Assembly (NCBI RefSeq): GCF_026210795.1 | Contig: NC_089429.1 | Span: 620,001 to 684,000 of the forward strand | DNA from: Rhizophagus irregularis | Lineage: Eukaryota; Glomeromycota; Glomeromycetes; Glomerales; Glomeraceae | Direction: 5' to 3' | DNA length: 64,000 bases | Part shown: positions 1-11,299 of the stretch, piece by piece | How positions within the stretch are numbered: the first letter of the stretch is position 1 | How the letters are laid out: each line of letters starts with the position of its first letter | Notes under the pieces: generated by a model | Seen by the model: only the letters and a program-made list of their open reading frames with translations | What the model was told of the DNA's origin: nothing | Database searches by the model: none | Made by a program: the position numbers and the translations under genes

Positions 1-2226
1 TGGATATAGTGAGTGAGTTTTATACTAATACTACTAATAAATTAATAAAAGATTTTTTTATAACAATAGATTGTGTTTAGTGAGATTTATAAAAAATTTA
101 ATGAGATTTCTTTTTAGTAATAGTTTGGTATAAAAAAATTTTCTGGGATTTTTTTTTAATAACAATATGTTGATAGTAGACAATTAACTTGTTAATAATT
201 GTTTTTTAGTAAGATTTTTTTATAGTTCACAGTAACACTAATATTACTAGTAAGTAATATAAATGAAAGATTTTTATAACAATAGATTACATTTAATAAG
301 GTTAATAAAAAAATTTTCTGAGATTTATTTTAATAACAATAGGTATGATAAATTTTTGGTGATTATTTTTTTTAGTAACAATAGATTGGTAATAGACAAT
401 AAAAAATGTTATGAAAACATTAAAAACTGAACTGATAATGAATTGGTAAATCAGATCAGTTTTGGTCACAGTAATAATTGTCTATTACCAATCTATTGCT
501 ATTAAAAAAAAAATCACCAAAAATTTTATCATATCTATTGTTATTTAAATAAATCCCAGAAAATTTTATATATTGTACTATACTAATTTGTCATAAAAAA
601 ATTCCAGAAACTGATCTATTATATTAATAAAAAATCTAAAAAATTTTTTATATCTCTCCATTATAATATAGTAGTACTGATCTGTTGTTATCAAAAAAAT
701 TTTTTATATTGATTTATTGACTCTATTGTTAAAAAAAAATTCAGAAAATATATTTATATCAATCTATTATTAAAAAAAAAGTTAAAATTTTTTTATATCT
801 ATTCATTGTACTATACCAATCTAATGTTATTAAAAAAAGTCTCAGTAAATTTTTTGTATTGATCTATTGTTATTAAAAAAAATCTCCCAAAATTTTTTTA
901 TATGTCATTAAATATAATCTATTTATAAAAAATCTTTTATTAACTCATTAAACTAACTATTAATACCTATTAGTAGTAGTATTACTGGAAAAAATCTTAC
1001 TAAAAAACAATTATTAATTGAACAAATTAATAATCAGTTGTCTATTACCAATCTATTGTTATTAAAAAAAATCACAAAAAAATTTATTAAATTAGTCCAT
1101 TGTACTATACCTATCTATTGTTATTAAAATAATCCCAGAAAATTTTATATCTAGTAACTATTGTACTATACCAATCTAGTATTGTTATTAAAAAAAAATC
1201 CTTAAAATTTTTTATTTCTATCCATTATACCATACTGATCTATTGTTATTAAAAAAAATCCAGAAAATTTTATACTGATATAATGACTTATTGCTAAAAA
1301 AAAATCCCAGAAAATATATTCATATCAATCTATTATTAAAAAAAAAGAATTCAGAAATATTTTTTTATATCTATACATTGTATTATACCAATCTGTTATT
1401 ATTAAAATAGATCCCAGAAAATTTTATTATATCTATCTATTGTACTATACCATTCTATTATATCTCAAAAAATTTTTTTATTAACCTTATTAAATGTAAT
1501 TAAAATCTTTTATTATCATTACTTATTAGTAATATTAGTGTTACTATGTTGAAGATAGGGCCGTCTGGCTAAGATAACGCATTACAAATGTTGTCTACCT
1601 ACTGAGTCTAACGATCACTCGACAGTGCACACGTGGGGTACTATACGTATGACGAGTGGTTTGTAGTTTAATTATATTAGAGTAGCTTTTAGAATCATAC
1701 TATGTATACATATTCTTTTATTTTTCTACTTTAATAAAACTGCAAATGCGCTGCGATTAAAAAAAAAAGTAATATTAGTGTTACTGTGAACTGTAAAAAA
1801 ATTATTAACTTCCGTTAATAAGTTACCAATCTATTGAAATTAAAAAATAAATCACAGAAAATTTTTATTATATCTATCTATTGTGCTATACCAATATATT
1901 GTTATTAAGGAAGAATTCCAAAAAAATTTTATTATATCATCTATTATATGATACCAATTTACTGTTATTAAAAAAAAATTCCAAAAAATTTATTACATCT
2001 ATTTATTGTATAGTTAACCCTATTGTACTATTACTACTATGCTGATATATCGTTATTAAAAAAAAATTCTAGAAAATTTTTTATACAAAGCTATTCTTAT
2101 TAAAAAAAATTTCATAAAATTTTTTCATAAATCTCACTAAACACAATCTATTGTTATAAAAAAATCTTTTATTAATTTATTAGTAGTATAAGTATGCTTT
2201 TAAAATAAACTCACCCATTATATCCA
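1..2226. mobile_element. 2.2-kb foldback (inverted-repeat) element
   Basis: The first ~100 bases (TGGATATAGTGAGTGAG onward) are the reverse complement of the last ~100 bases ending at 2226 (CTCACCCATTATATCCA). The correspondence continues inwards: the segment at 181-260 pairs with 1500-1830. The interior is built of short A/T-rich motifs of the form CTATTGTTATTAAAAAAA followed by TCCCAGAAAATTTT, in both orientations, with further sub-palindromes near 380-480. No coding capacity is visible. It is best read as a non-autonomous foldback element; the left end coincides with the window edge, so the element may continue outside. A SINE-like insertion interrupts the right arm. Confidence 0.75.
1546..1767 (+). 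mobile_element. SINE-like insertion with 18-bp target site duplication
   Basis: This ~222-bp segment is less AT-rich than the foldback arm around it. It is flanked by two exact copies of AGTAATATTAGTGTTACT (1528-1545 and 1768-1785). The opposite arm keeps the empty site once, inverted, at 231-248. The segment ends in an A-tract (1759-1768) and carries near its start TGGCTAAGATAACG (a pol III A-box-like string) and further on CGATCACTCG (B-box-like). An oligo-A tail, a long target duplication and pol III-like boxes are the marks of a tRNA-derived SINE moved by LINE machinery. The SINE assignment is inference; the insertion itself is read directly from the sequence. Confidence 0.75.
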
Positions 2227-2239
2227 AAAGTACACTAAT

Positions 2240-3460
2240 ATAATTAAAAAAAAATCATTTTTTTTTTAATTTTTAATAACAAAAACGTCAAGTCTGACGT
2301 TTTTAATTAAAAAAATATTTTTTTTTGATTTTTAATAACAAAAAACGTCAAGTCTGACGTTTTTAATTAAAAAAAATATTTTTTTTTGATTTTTAATAAC
2401 AAAAAACGTCAAGTCTGATGTTTTTAATTAAAAAAAATATTTTTTTTTTGATTTTTAATAACAAAAAACGTCAAGTCTGACGTTTTTAATTAAAAAAATC
2501 ACTTTTTTTTTATTTTTAATAACAAAAAACGTCAAGTTTGACGTTTTTAATTAAAAAAAATATTTTTTTTGATTTTTAATAACAAAAAACGTCAAGTCTG
2601 ACGTTTTTAATTAAAAAATATATTTTTTTTTTGATTTTTAATAACAAAAAACGTCAAGTCTGACGTTTTTAATTAAAAAAAATATTTTTTTTGATTTTTA
2701 ATAACAAAAAACGTCAAGTCTGACGTTTTTAATTAAAAAAAAATCATTTTTTTTGCAAAAAACGTCAAGTCTGACATTTTTGATTAATAAAATCATTTTT
2801 TTTGATTTTTAATAACAAAAAACGTCAAGTCTGACGTTTTTAATTAAAAAAAATATTTTTTTTTGATTTTTAATAACAAAAAACGTCAAGTCTGACGTTT
2901 TTAATTAAAAAAAAATCATTTTTTTTGATTTTAATAACAAAAAACGTCAAGTCTGACGTTTTTAATTAAAAAAAATATTTTTTTTTTGATTTTTAATAAC
3001 AAAAAACGTCAAGTCTGACGTTTTTAATTAAAAAAAATATTTTTTTTTGATTTTTAATAACAAAAAACGTCAAGTCTGACGTTTTTAATTAAAAAAAATA
3101 TTTTTTTTGATTTTTAATAACAAAAAACGTCAAGTCTGACGTTTTTAATTAAAATATATATATATTTTTTTTGATTTTTAATAACAAAAAACGTCAAGTC
3201 TGACGTTTTTAATTAAAAAATATATTTTTTTTTTGATTTTTAATAACAAAAAACGTCAAGTCTGACGTTTTTAATTAAAAAAAAATCATTTTTTTTGATT
3301 TTAATAACAAAAAACGTCAAGTCTGACATTTTTGATTAATAAAATCATTTTTTTTTGATTTTTAATAACAAAAAACGTCAAGTCTGACTTTTTTAATTAA
3401 AAAATTTAATTTTTTTTTGTTTTTTAATCAAGTTTTTGACATTTTTAATTAAAAAAAAAA
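2240..3460. repeat. ~60-bp tandem array, about 20 units
   Basis: About 19 good copies plus one degenerate copy (near 3425) of a ~60-bp unit. Each unit has a core ACGTCAAGTCTGACGT followed by TTTTTAATTAAAA, then an A/T run and GATTTTTAATAACAAAA. The core is an interrupted palindrome (ACGTCA, spacer, TGACGT). Variation is mostly in A/T run length, with a few base changes such as TCTGATG and TTTGACG. No unique spacers and no coding potential are present. It directly abuts the foldback element. Confidence 0.9.
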
Positions 3461-3574
3461 ATTTTTCACATTTTAATAAAAAATGATCAACATACTATTT
3501 CATGATCTGTCAAGTTAACATTCTTTTTGAGCAGCACAGTTAAACTCAGCGCAAAAAGTTTCCATAGTGAATGT

Positions 3575-3650
3575 TCACTTTCTCTGTACATGTACATGTA
3601 CATGTTCATGTTCTTGCTCTTGTACTTGTACATGTACATGTACAGTACTG
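3575..3650. repeat. TACATG hexamer-rich low-complexity tract
   Basis: Imperfect repeats of TGTACATG/TTCATG/TTCTTG. The tract yields a short Met-Tyr-rich reading frame (3527-3733) judged to be a by-product of the repeat. The rest of 3460-4128 shows no gene. Confidence 0.7.
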
Positions 3651-4128
3651 TACTAATATTTAAGATTAAACCGAGAGTTTTTTACGAAAAAGGCAATTTT
3701 TTTTGTATCCATGGCAACTATGCATGTGGATGATTTTCAAAAACGGAATAGAAAATTTTGGTGAAAATCTGACTGAAATGAAATGATCAACCAAAATTTT
3801 TGCTTTTTAAAGTAAAAAATCGCCTTAAAATCCTACTTGGGTGTTAATCAAAAACATCATGAAATCATTGAAAATAACTCCGCAAATAAAAAAAACGCTG
3901 TATAAATTCATCAATCAAAAACATCGTGAACAAATAAAAATCAATGGTATGTTATATATCGGCATCGGATCTTAAAAAATTTTTTAACTTAATCATGATA
4001 AAACGCTCTTTTAACGGCACCTTTAACGCGTTTGTAAAGAGTTTATTTAATGTGTTATTTCGTTTCCTTCTGTCTTTTTTTGTTCTCAGTATTTTTGTTC
4101 CCAATATTTTTTTGTTCTCAATCTCTCG

Positions 4129-6105
4129 ATGTTGCCAGAGTTAGTTTTGAACAAAGTTCTCTATAAAGGTAAAATATTTTTTTTTAAAATATTTTTTTAT
4201 TTCGTTATAAAAAAAAAATGATGCATTTTGTTAAGATAATAAAACAAACATTTTTAGATATTATTTTCTTTTTTTTAAGCATTTGTTATAATTGCAATTT
4301 TTATTATCCATATTATCCTATCAAAATTTATCCTACAAAAAATTTTTCTAAGCGTATATTTGCCACTTCTTATTAATGCTTAAATACCTAACATTTTTAA
4401 TACTTTATTTCAGAATTTTGGCAGACCTCTCATACGCAATGGGACTTAAAGACATGGGATCATTTTTTTTCCAAAAAATGTCCGAAAGCTTCAGAACGTA
4501 AATCTCACAATGACTTAGGTGGTGAATTGGAGATTCTAAAAAAGTATCTAAATCCAAAATCGAAAGAAAGTAGGAAGGTACATAAATTAAAACATCAGTT
4601 AAAGGTTAGTGTTTTTTATGTTTTTAGGATGTGAAAATGTTAGCTAACGAGCATAGTGAATAGTGAGTATGCTACGTCCCATCCCTTCGTGCATGGGAAA
4701 GAGCATCCAGTCACATTAGTGCCGTGTTGGGCATATCTTGTTATGCTACGTCCCATCCCCTCGTGCATGGGAAAGAGCGTCCAGTCACGTTAGTGCCGTG
4801 TCGGGCATAGCTATGCTACGTCCCATCCCCTCGTGCATGGGAAAGAGCGTCCAGTCACATTAGTGCTGTGTCAGGCATATTTTGCTATTAGATTCTATGA
4901 TTAAGATCCCTAAAAAAATTTATTCTGTGTTTTTTTATTCTGTGATATGTATCATATACACGGAATTTATAGCCTCAAAGCACCAAGTTGCTTAGATTTT
5001 AGTTATTTTTCCGTATTATATTGTATCATATTCACCAGAAATTATGGATACAATTTTTTACAGGGATCTGCTGATTCTGTAGGAGGAATCTGTTTTACTC
5101 ACATATTTTTCTTTGCATATGACAGAAGTTTAGGAAGCATAAAGGCAAGAAAGAAAAGGAGAATTTAGCGTCTCCCTCTGGTAAGTGAGTCATAATAAAT
5201 GCAGTATCTTGGCTTGGCTTCGATAGTCATTCTCGTCTTTAATAATATATCAAATCTTTTTAATGTATTGACAATGATTCTTGCCTTTCAATTTGTTGTC
5301 TTCTTCAAAAGGCTCCCAGGCTTTATCTCTCACCACCGAGGTTGTCAAGATATTGCGGAAAAAGATTAAGAAAGAGAGAAGGAAGGTCATCAATTTAATG
5401 CGCCAAGAAATCAAAGAGTTAAGGGAAGAAAAAATTGAAAAAGTATCGTATTCAACAGTTTCTTCAGCTCAATTTTCCTCCTTTTGTATGCAATCTGGTT
5501 TTATCATTCAGTCTTTGGAATATAAGGGGAATTTGCCAAGGAAAGATATACCAGCTTTTAACTGGTCTAAGTACGCCGAAAATTTTGTGGAACAACGAGA
5601 AAATATACTTAATTATCTTGAAGAGCACCTCGGAGAAAAACTCCCTAGAAATGTTATTATTTCTGAAGTTGCAAGTGAAAGAGGTTTTCTTAATACGTAC
5701 GGAAACAGTCCATTTCCTTTTCATACGTGAGGTACAACCGATTTAATCCTGGTGGAGAGTCATAGTGTAGATGCTTTAGTTAAAAAAGCAGGAGTTCGAG
5801 CGGTTATTGAATTGAAGAAAATAGTTAAAAGCTCTCATATAAAGCAAATCATTTTGGAAATGATTGCGGCGGACTTGTTTGTGCGTGATGAGATTAAAGT
5901 TTTTGGTTTACTGACAGACCTTAAGAGCGCGTGGCACTTCTTCTGGCTTGAAGAAGGAAAAAAAATTATGACGGTTAAAATGACGCACCGCAATAAGGCA
6001 CTGGATTTTGCTTGCAAGTTGGCGGATGTATACCGAGACCAATCTAAGGAAGTGAATTTAATTGGTCTACAAAAAGTTCAACGTGTGAAGATACGGGAAC
6101 TTTAA
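4129..6105 (+). pseudogene. PD-(D/E)XK nuclease-like (Crinkler-type) gene with an internal TGA
   Basis: Four exons join in phase: 4129-4168 (ATG, MLPELVLNKVLYK), 4414-4604 (FWQTSHTQWDLKTWDHFF), 5126-5180 and 5312-6105, giving 360 codons. The only interruption is TGA at 5728-5730 (codon 235). Immediately after it comes GTTDLILVES and about 23 residues later AVIELKK. A D followed by ExK matches the catalytic core of PD-(D/E)XK nucleases, a fold found in C-terminal domains of Crinkler (CRN) effectors in fungi and oomycetes. A Lys/Glu-rich helical stretch (KILRKKIKKERRKV, EIKELREEK) precedes it. The stop falls between the N-terminal part and the catalytic Asp, so without readthrough the nuclease core is lost. 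CGA to TGA (Arg) is the simplest origin. Intron 2 contains a GC-richer triple repeat. The fold is inferred from motifs; function is untested. Confidence 0.65.
4668..4885. repeat. Three tandem ~72-bp GC-rich units inside an intron
   Basis: Units begin at about 4668, 4741 and 4812 with TATGCTACGTCCCATCCC, continue through TCGTGCATGGGAAAGAGC and GTCCAGTCACATTAGTGC, and end in GGGCATA. Only a handful of substitutions separate them. Each holds a short stem (CCCAT ... ATGGG). They lie in the ~520-bp second intron of the nuclease-like gene and stand out from its AT-rich surroundings. Confidence 0.85.
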
Positions 6106-6248
6106 TTATTTATAAAAATTATTATAATCTTAATCAGTTCCAAAATTTTATTTAATATAATATTTAAAAATCCAAAAGTTGTTTTTTTAAAATAAAGTCG
6201 TTAATATAAAGTAAAAAAAAAAAGTTAACATATAGTCTAAATAATAAT

Positions 6249-7420
6249 TATTTACCGAAATTTCAATAGAATCAATAATTTTTCTAATTTTCTGACAAAA
6301 TTCTTCTTGGCTAAGACGAATTTTCCCTGTTTCAAAATTTCTTAATTCTTCTTGTATTAAGAATAGTAATAAAGTCATCACCCTATAAAAATATAAAAAA
6401 GAAAAAAAAATATTAAGAATATTATATTAGCATATAATATAACATTTTAAAATATGAAATTTTCACCTTGAAAACGTGGTACTGTTCTTCTAAATCATCC
6501 GGTTCGAAATCATCAAGAGATTTATATTTTCCCTAAAAAGTAATTTAAAATTTATCAGAGTTAGAAAAATATTCTTTGATTTTCTTTTCTACATACTATA
6601 TACAAATAATTTTTGTTTTTATAGTTTTTTTTTAAAAAAAAATAATTACTGTTTGAAAGCCGCGCCCGAGCGGACTACAAGCAACTATTGTTTCAATATC
6701 AAGAGTCCAAGGACTATATTCCATCTTAAAAAAATATGACGTTTGATAATTTATAGTAATAATGAAGGAAATAAAAATTGATATATTTACTTGAACTGCG
6801 ACAATAGGATGAACGTCAAAGAGTTTCTGCGAAACATCCAGAAAGACCAACATATTTGACTTTTTCTTCTTTAACAAGTTCTGCTAAAGCGCCGATAGTG
6901 TCTTCAATTGGTCTATAAAAAAGAATAGTTAATTCATTATGCAATTTTCAGTAAGATCGAAATTTTCATTACTTACGTATTAGGATCCATACGATGTCGA
7001 TAGTATACTGAATCTACTCCCAATTTTTTAAAGAATTTTCGCAAGTTTGAAAAACATATTCAGGTTGCAAATTTTGTATAAAGAAAAACTTCATTACGAA
7101 GTTCTTTAAGAACTTTTGAAAGAAGAACTTCATTGGCTCCGGATCCAAATGTATCCTTTACATTTTCAAAATTAAGATATTGTACTCCGTTTTATATTAT
7201 TTAAATTAATATTAAAATCTTGAATTTATTGGGAGTTTAAACACAAAAAGCAGTATTTCAAAAGGTACATCCTATATCAATTACTCGATTTAATACTTTA
7301 ATATTTTCATAACTGTAAAATTCACTCGTGCCCTACCAATCAAAAAGAAAATTATATCATCACGTGATGAGTGATTATGATTTTTACATTAGTTTTACAG
7401 TATCAAGTTCACGAAAAAAA
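6249..7420 (-). pseudogene. Degenerate aldo/keto reductase (copy A)
   Basis: Fragments of all seven exons seen in the complete AKR copies occur in the right order on the minus strand: exon 1 remnant 7388-7420 (RELD), exon 2 ~7243-7335, exon 3 ~6977-7150, exon 4 ~6792-6912, exon 5 ~6650-6727 ([12 protein letters not shown]), exon 6 ~6437-6533 and exon 7 ~6249-6385. Damage is extensive. The WDTA site reads stop-N-T-A (the stop at 7258-7260, and the catalytic Asp changed to Asn). Exon 5 lacks the segment before ACSPLGRGF, exon 6 is cut short, and exon 4 has lost part of the helix after the substrate loop. It is clearly dead and shares ~2 kb of upstream flank with copy B. Confidence 0.85.
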
Positions 7421-9325
7421 AAAAATTTCTTTGAAGTAAATCAATAATCCCAAGCGCTTTTATTTAATTTTAATGACGGATAACTAAATTTTCAATCGTT
7501 TCATGCATGCAAAAACATTATATACCTTGACGACGTGACGTCGTGACGTTTAATTTATGTATTTGCTGCGGATTTGACGTAGAATAAAACATACGTTTAT
7601 TTAATAAAGTTTAGCTTTACTACTAAAAGTAAATAAAAATATTCCAAAGAATTTTCTCAATGATTGTATTTTGTTAACAAACATACGGTAATTGGTTGTT
7701 CCAAATAGATTTTCAAAAGTCCCGTAAAATCAGAAAAACCGTTAAAAAATTTTACTTAAATGAATATTTATAAACCTTTAAATAATTTTTTGATTACTAT
7801 AAAAATCAATCAATTAACGATTTTGGGTCCAGAAAATTCCGAATACTTAAAAATCAAATTAATATGATTATCTTTGAATTTTGCAGTACTCCTTGTAAAT
7901 TGTAATTGTATGATATGTTCAAAATTAATTATTAATACAGATTTTCTATATTCGCTTCGATTTTTACAATATGAATGTTTTAAACTATCCAATTTGATCT
8001 TTGAGATATCCCTGCTCGCAAAGTAAATAAATTTTTAGAATTTTATAACTCGTGCATCATTTAAAGAATTTTTTTTATTGTAATATAAACTTTTATTACA
8101 TATATTATTTGTGGTGATGTAACATTTGTAATAATAATTTTCATATTAATTTTTTCGTCGGCGGTATATCTTCTATTAAACCAGTAATATGGTAAAATTA
8201 TATGTTAAATTATCATAATGACTGATTACATAATTCTCTTTTTATCAAGAATATATGGCGTGCTGGTATAGCAAGATTTATTACTCGGATTGTACTGTGA
8301 GATTTGGTTTATGTAAGTCCTTTAATACTGACGATTTCTTAATCATAACTATTAAAAATGCAAGAAATCAAAAAATTTTGCTGATTTAAATTTGTTAACA
8401 ATAAAAAAAAAATTCCAAAATTTACCACATGCAGTAATTTAATTTCATTATTACATTAGATTATAATATTTAGTTGACTGTTAATAATTTTCTATCATAG
8501 AAAGAAAATATCTTTCTCGTATCCAAACTTTAAGAGCATTTCACAGAAACAGAATAACTAGAGCTATGGCGAGAATGAATTTAGAAATTATCTGCAAACA
8601 AAAAAATTGCCGGGATTAAGTAAAGATATTTTAAGTTGACAGGCCACAATGATAAAGAAAAACAAACCTCAAAAAGTTTGATACTTGTTAGTGACTTTGT
8701 ATACAGAAATTGTGTATTCTAACTTGCGCTGATATTCTCTACTCGTTTGTTTAAAGGGTTGCTTAGAGGATGACTAAAGCAATAATTAAGTATTTATATA
8801 TACACGACCAATCTTATTATAATATTATTTGCGTACCGTTGAATTTAAATGTTTATTTTCTAATTCTAACTTTGCGTAAATAATTCGAATTTTAGTTTAT
8901 AACAAAAAAAAAATAAACAATAAAATTTTCCATTCGTCAATTAATTAAAACTTTTTAAAATGAAATTTATACTATATCTACATTCCACAGAATTATCGAT
9001 TTCATATTTGAAGAATATATCAAAAATTCTTGAACTTGTGAACTTTGATTGGAAAAGACTAAAACTTTCGTTTATAAATTTGATAACCAGATGATTTTAG
9101 AAGAATGTTGTCACGCTTTTCAAGATAAAATTACAATAAAATTGAGAAATTATGCGTAAGTACATGAATTTGTGAATAAGAAAGACGTAATTCTTAATAG
9201 TCTTGAGTTATATTCAGGTATTTAGTAAAAATACTTGAAACATGATAATAATTACTGTATCTACATTTTTATGAATGCAATGAACGTAATATTGAAATAT
9301 TAAGTGAGATGCAGGTACAGTAAAA
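6249..9325. repeat. Segmental duplication, left copy (pairs with 17751-21030)
   Basis: The AKR A pseudogene and ~1.9 kb of its upstream spacer align in order with AKR B and its upstream spacer. Shared landmarks include the GCGCTTTTATTTAA region (7455 and 19255), TTACTCGGATTGTA (8281 and 19693), CTATGGCGAGAAT (8563 and 19972) and TGAAGAATATATCA (9008 and 20680). Divergence is considerable, so the duplication is old. No gene is visible in 7421-9325. Confidence 0.75.
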
Positions 9326-10955
9326 TTCAAAATTCTAAAATCGTATTATTTTTTTACATCATATGGGAAGATTTTGGTTCATCGCAATTATAGATGGTTT
9401 TACATCTGACATAGCAAAATATTTTTTGTGTAATGTCAAATTGATCAGCATACACGGGATTTATATCAGGTGAATCTGCAAATCAATAAAAAAATTTTTT
9501 TTTGATTTTAACTTACGTTAAGACAAAAAAAACTTAATACATATATATAAAAACCTGTTTCAACCCATCTATCTTACGGCAGATCATTTTATAAGTCGTA
9601 TGAACAGTTATAGTAAAAAGTTTTTTTTATTTTTAAGTTTGTTTTTCTATTTATTTCTTTTTTGTTATTTTTTTCTTAACAAACTTCTTTTTTTTCTTCT
9701 GCAGTTTCTTATTTGCAAAGATATTTTCGAAGATAAACATTAAAAGAAGCTAAAATTGGCTTCTTTAATACTTTTATTTTTTACTTTTCTATAGTAGAGG
9801 ATTTCTTAAATAATTTTTAATTAGAGTGGCTTAGCATTAGCACGTGATATTACGGATGAATAAGATCCGCCAATATGTAATTCCTATTTAAAGTAATTGA
9901 ATAAATAATTCAAATGTTCTTATTATTAATAACAAAATTATGAAAACTAGATCACATTTAAAATGTTTTGAATCGATTATTGTGGTTTTCAAAACGTCGA
10001 TCCCGTTCGTTCCTTAATATTTTTTTTACCGATTTTATTTATTTATTAAGTATAATTTATAATAATATTATAATTAATATAGTAAAACCCGGTGCTATAC
10101 CCCTTAACTGTTGAAATCAACTTTTTTTTTTGAATTGCAGAAATCACAAAAAAACACTGAAGAAAAATAGGCATCGCGGTGAAGTTTCCGTAATAAAAGT
10201 TGATCTTTAACCTATTTAGAATCGATAAAAGTGGGCGTTTGGAAATATTTATTGCATATTTCTCTGGGTATTTATTGCATACTTCTCTAAAGATTTCGCA
10301 TATTAGAGTAAGAATAATAATAACACTTTATGTTTAGACGAAAAATAATTATCATGAGATCAAATGATAGTGTATGATTGTGAGTTTATTATGAATCTGT
10401 CTAATAATTATATTTTCTATTAGGTTAGATATTGTATGATATAAATTACTAAATATTTATTAAGAAAATTCATGATAATATATTTGTTTAACATTATGTT
10501 ATAATTTATATACAGTATACAGTATATACTTTTCGTCAATATTATTATGAAAAGTTATAATTAAAGTTAAAGATCACCGAATTTAATTCTTTTTACTTTA
10601 TTTACGTGGGCTATGTTTAATTTTATAAATTATTAATAAATCCTAACATGGACGTCACCCGTCGTCACCGGGGGAAAAAAACTCGGCACGTGACTATGTG
10701 GCGAAGTTGGGATGTGGCACAGTCTTCAATGTCAGCTTGATAAATGTGCCTCATATCTTATTCACGTTTTTATTATTTAATACAGTATATTATTGTTATT
10801 CTATTATTCTGAAGTAGATAGTTTTTCGTATATTTTATTGAAATAAAGTTCAAAAATATAATTTAACCGGCCTGCTTTTTTTTGCAGTTTCCGGTGGTTT
10901 CTATAGTCCTACTTATTTAACTTTAAAACAATTGACATTACTGTTACGTTTTGAA
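9326..10955. other. AT-rich spacer without recognisable gene
   Basis: No open frame or splice-consistent exon series was found. A small GC-richer patch lies at about 10648-10735 (GGACGTCACCCGTCGTCACC and following), with no recognisable product. Confidence 0.5.
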
Positions 10956-10963
10956 ATCCTTTC

Positions 10964-11290
10964 AATGGATATCTATTGCAATAGCTGTAAAACTTTTGAA
11001 GTATCATTCGAATTTATAGATAGTGGGGATAACGGCGTTTCTAAATAGCTTATAACTTGTAATAATTGTTATCAAAGATACACTAATAAACGGAAAAAAA
11101 CTTGATGATTTACATGTACTTGATAGTGAATTGGAACTTGTTGATCTAAGTTCATCTTAGCGAAACTGTTACAGAACTTTTGAAAAATATACAATCAGAA
11201 TTTCATTCCCACTATTGTTGAATTAATTGAAGATGCTGATGAAGGTATAATTGGACTTACAATCAACAATATAAATTCATTCTTTCTCTT
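10964..11290 (+). pseudogene. Decayed fragment with a CxxC...CxxC (zinc-ribbon-like) N-terminus
   Basis: From ATG at 10964 the frame reads MDIYCNSCKTFEVSFEFID, then a stop, then LITCNNCYQRYTNKR. This gives two CxxC pairs about 37 residues apart, which resembles the Cys-rich N-terminus common in repetitive hypothetical protein families of Rhizophagus. Further decayed coding-like sequence (LDDLHVLDSELELVDLSS) follows around 11103-11160, with additional stops. It is called a relic; the family is not named with certainty. Confidence 0.4.
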
Positions 11291-11299
11291 CAGAAATTT

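Noticed and set aside
1555-1640. Functional tRNA gene
   Set aside because: Box-like strings are present but no cloverleaf with paired acceptor stem could be drawn; better read as a SINE head.
2240-3460. CRISPR-like regular array
   Set aside because: No unique spacers; the whole 60-bp unit repeats, and the genome is clearly eukaryotic.
3527-3733. 68-codon Met/Tyr-rich ORF
   Set aside because: Produced by the TACATG hexamer tract; no splice or composition support.
3944-4144. 66-codon hydrophobic ORF before the nuclease-like gene
   Set aside because: The in-phase first exon (4129-4168) uses another frame; the ORF looks like a T-rich artefact.
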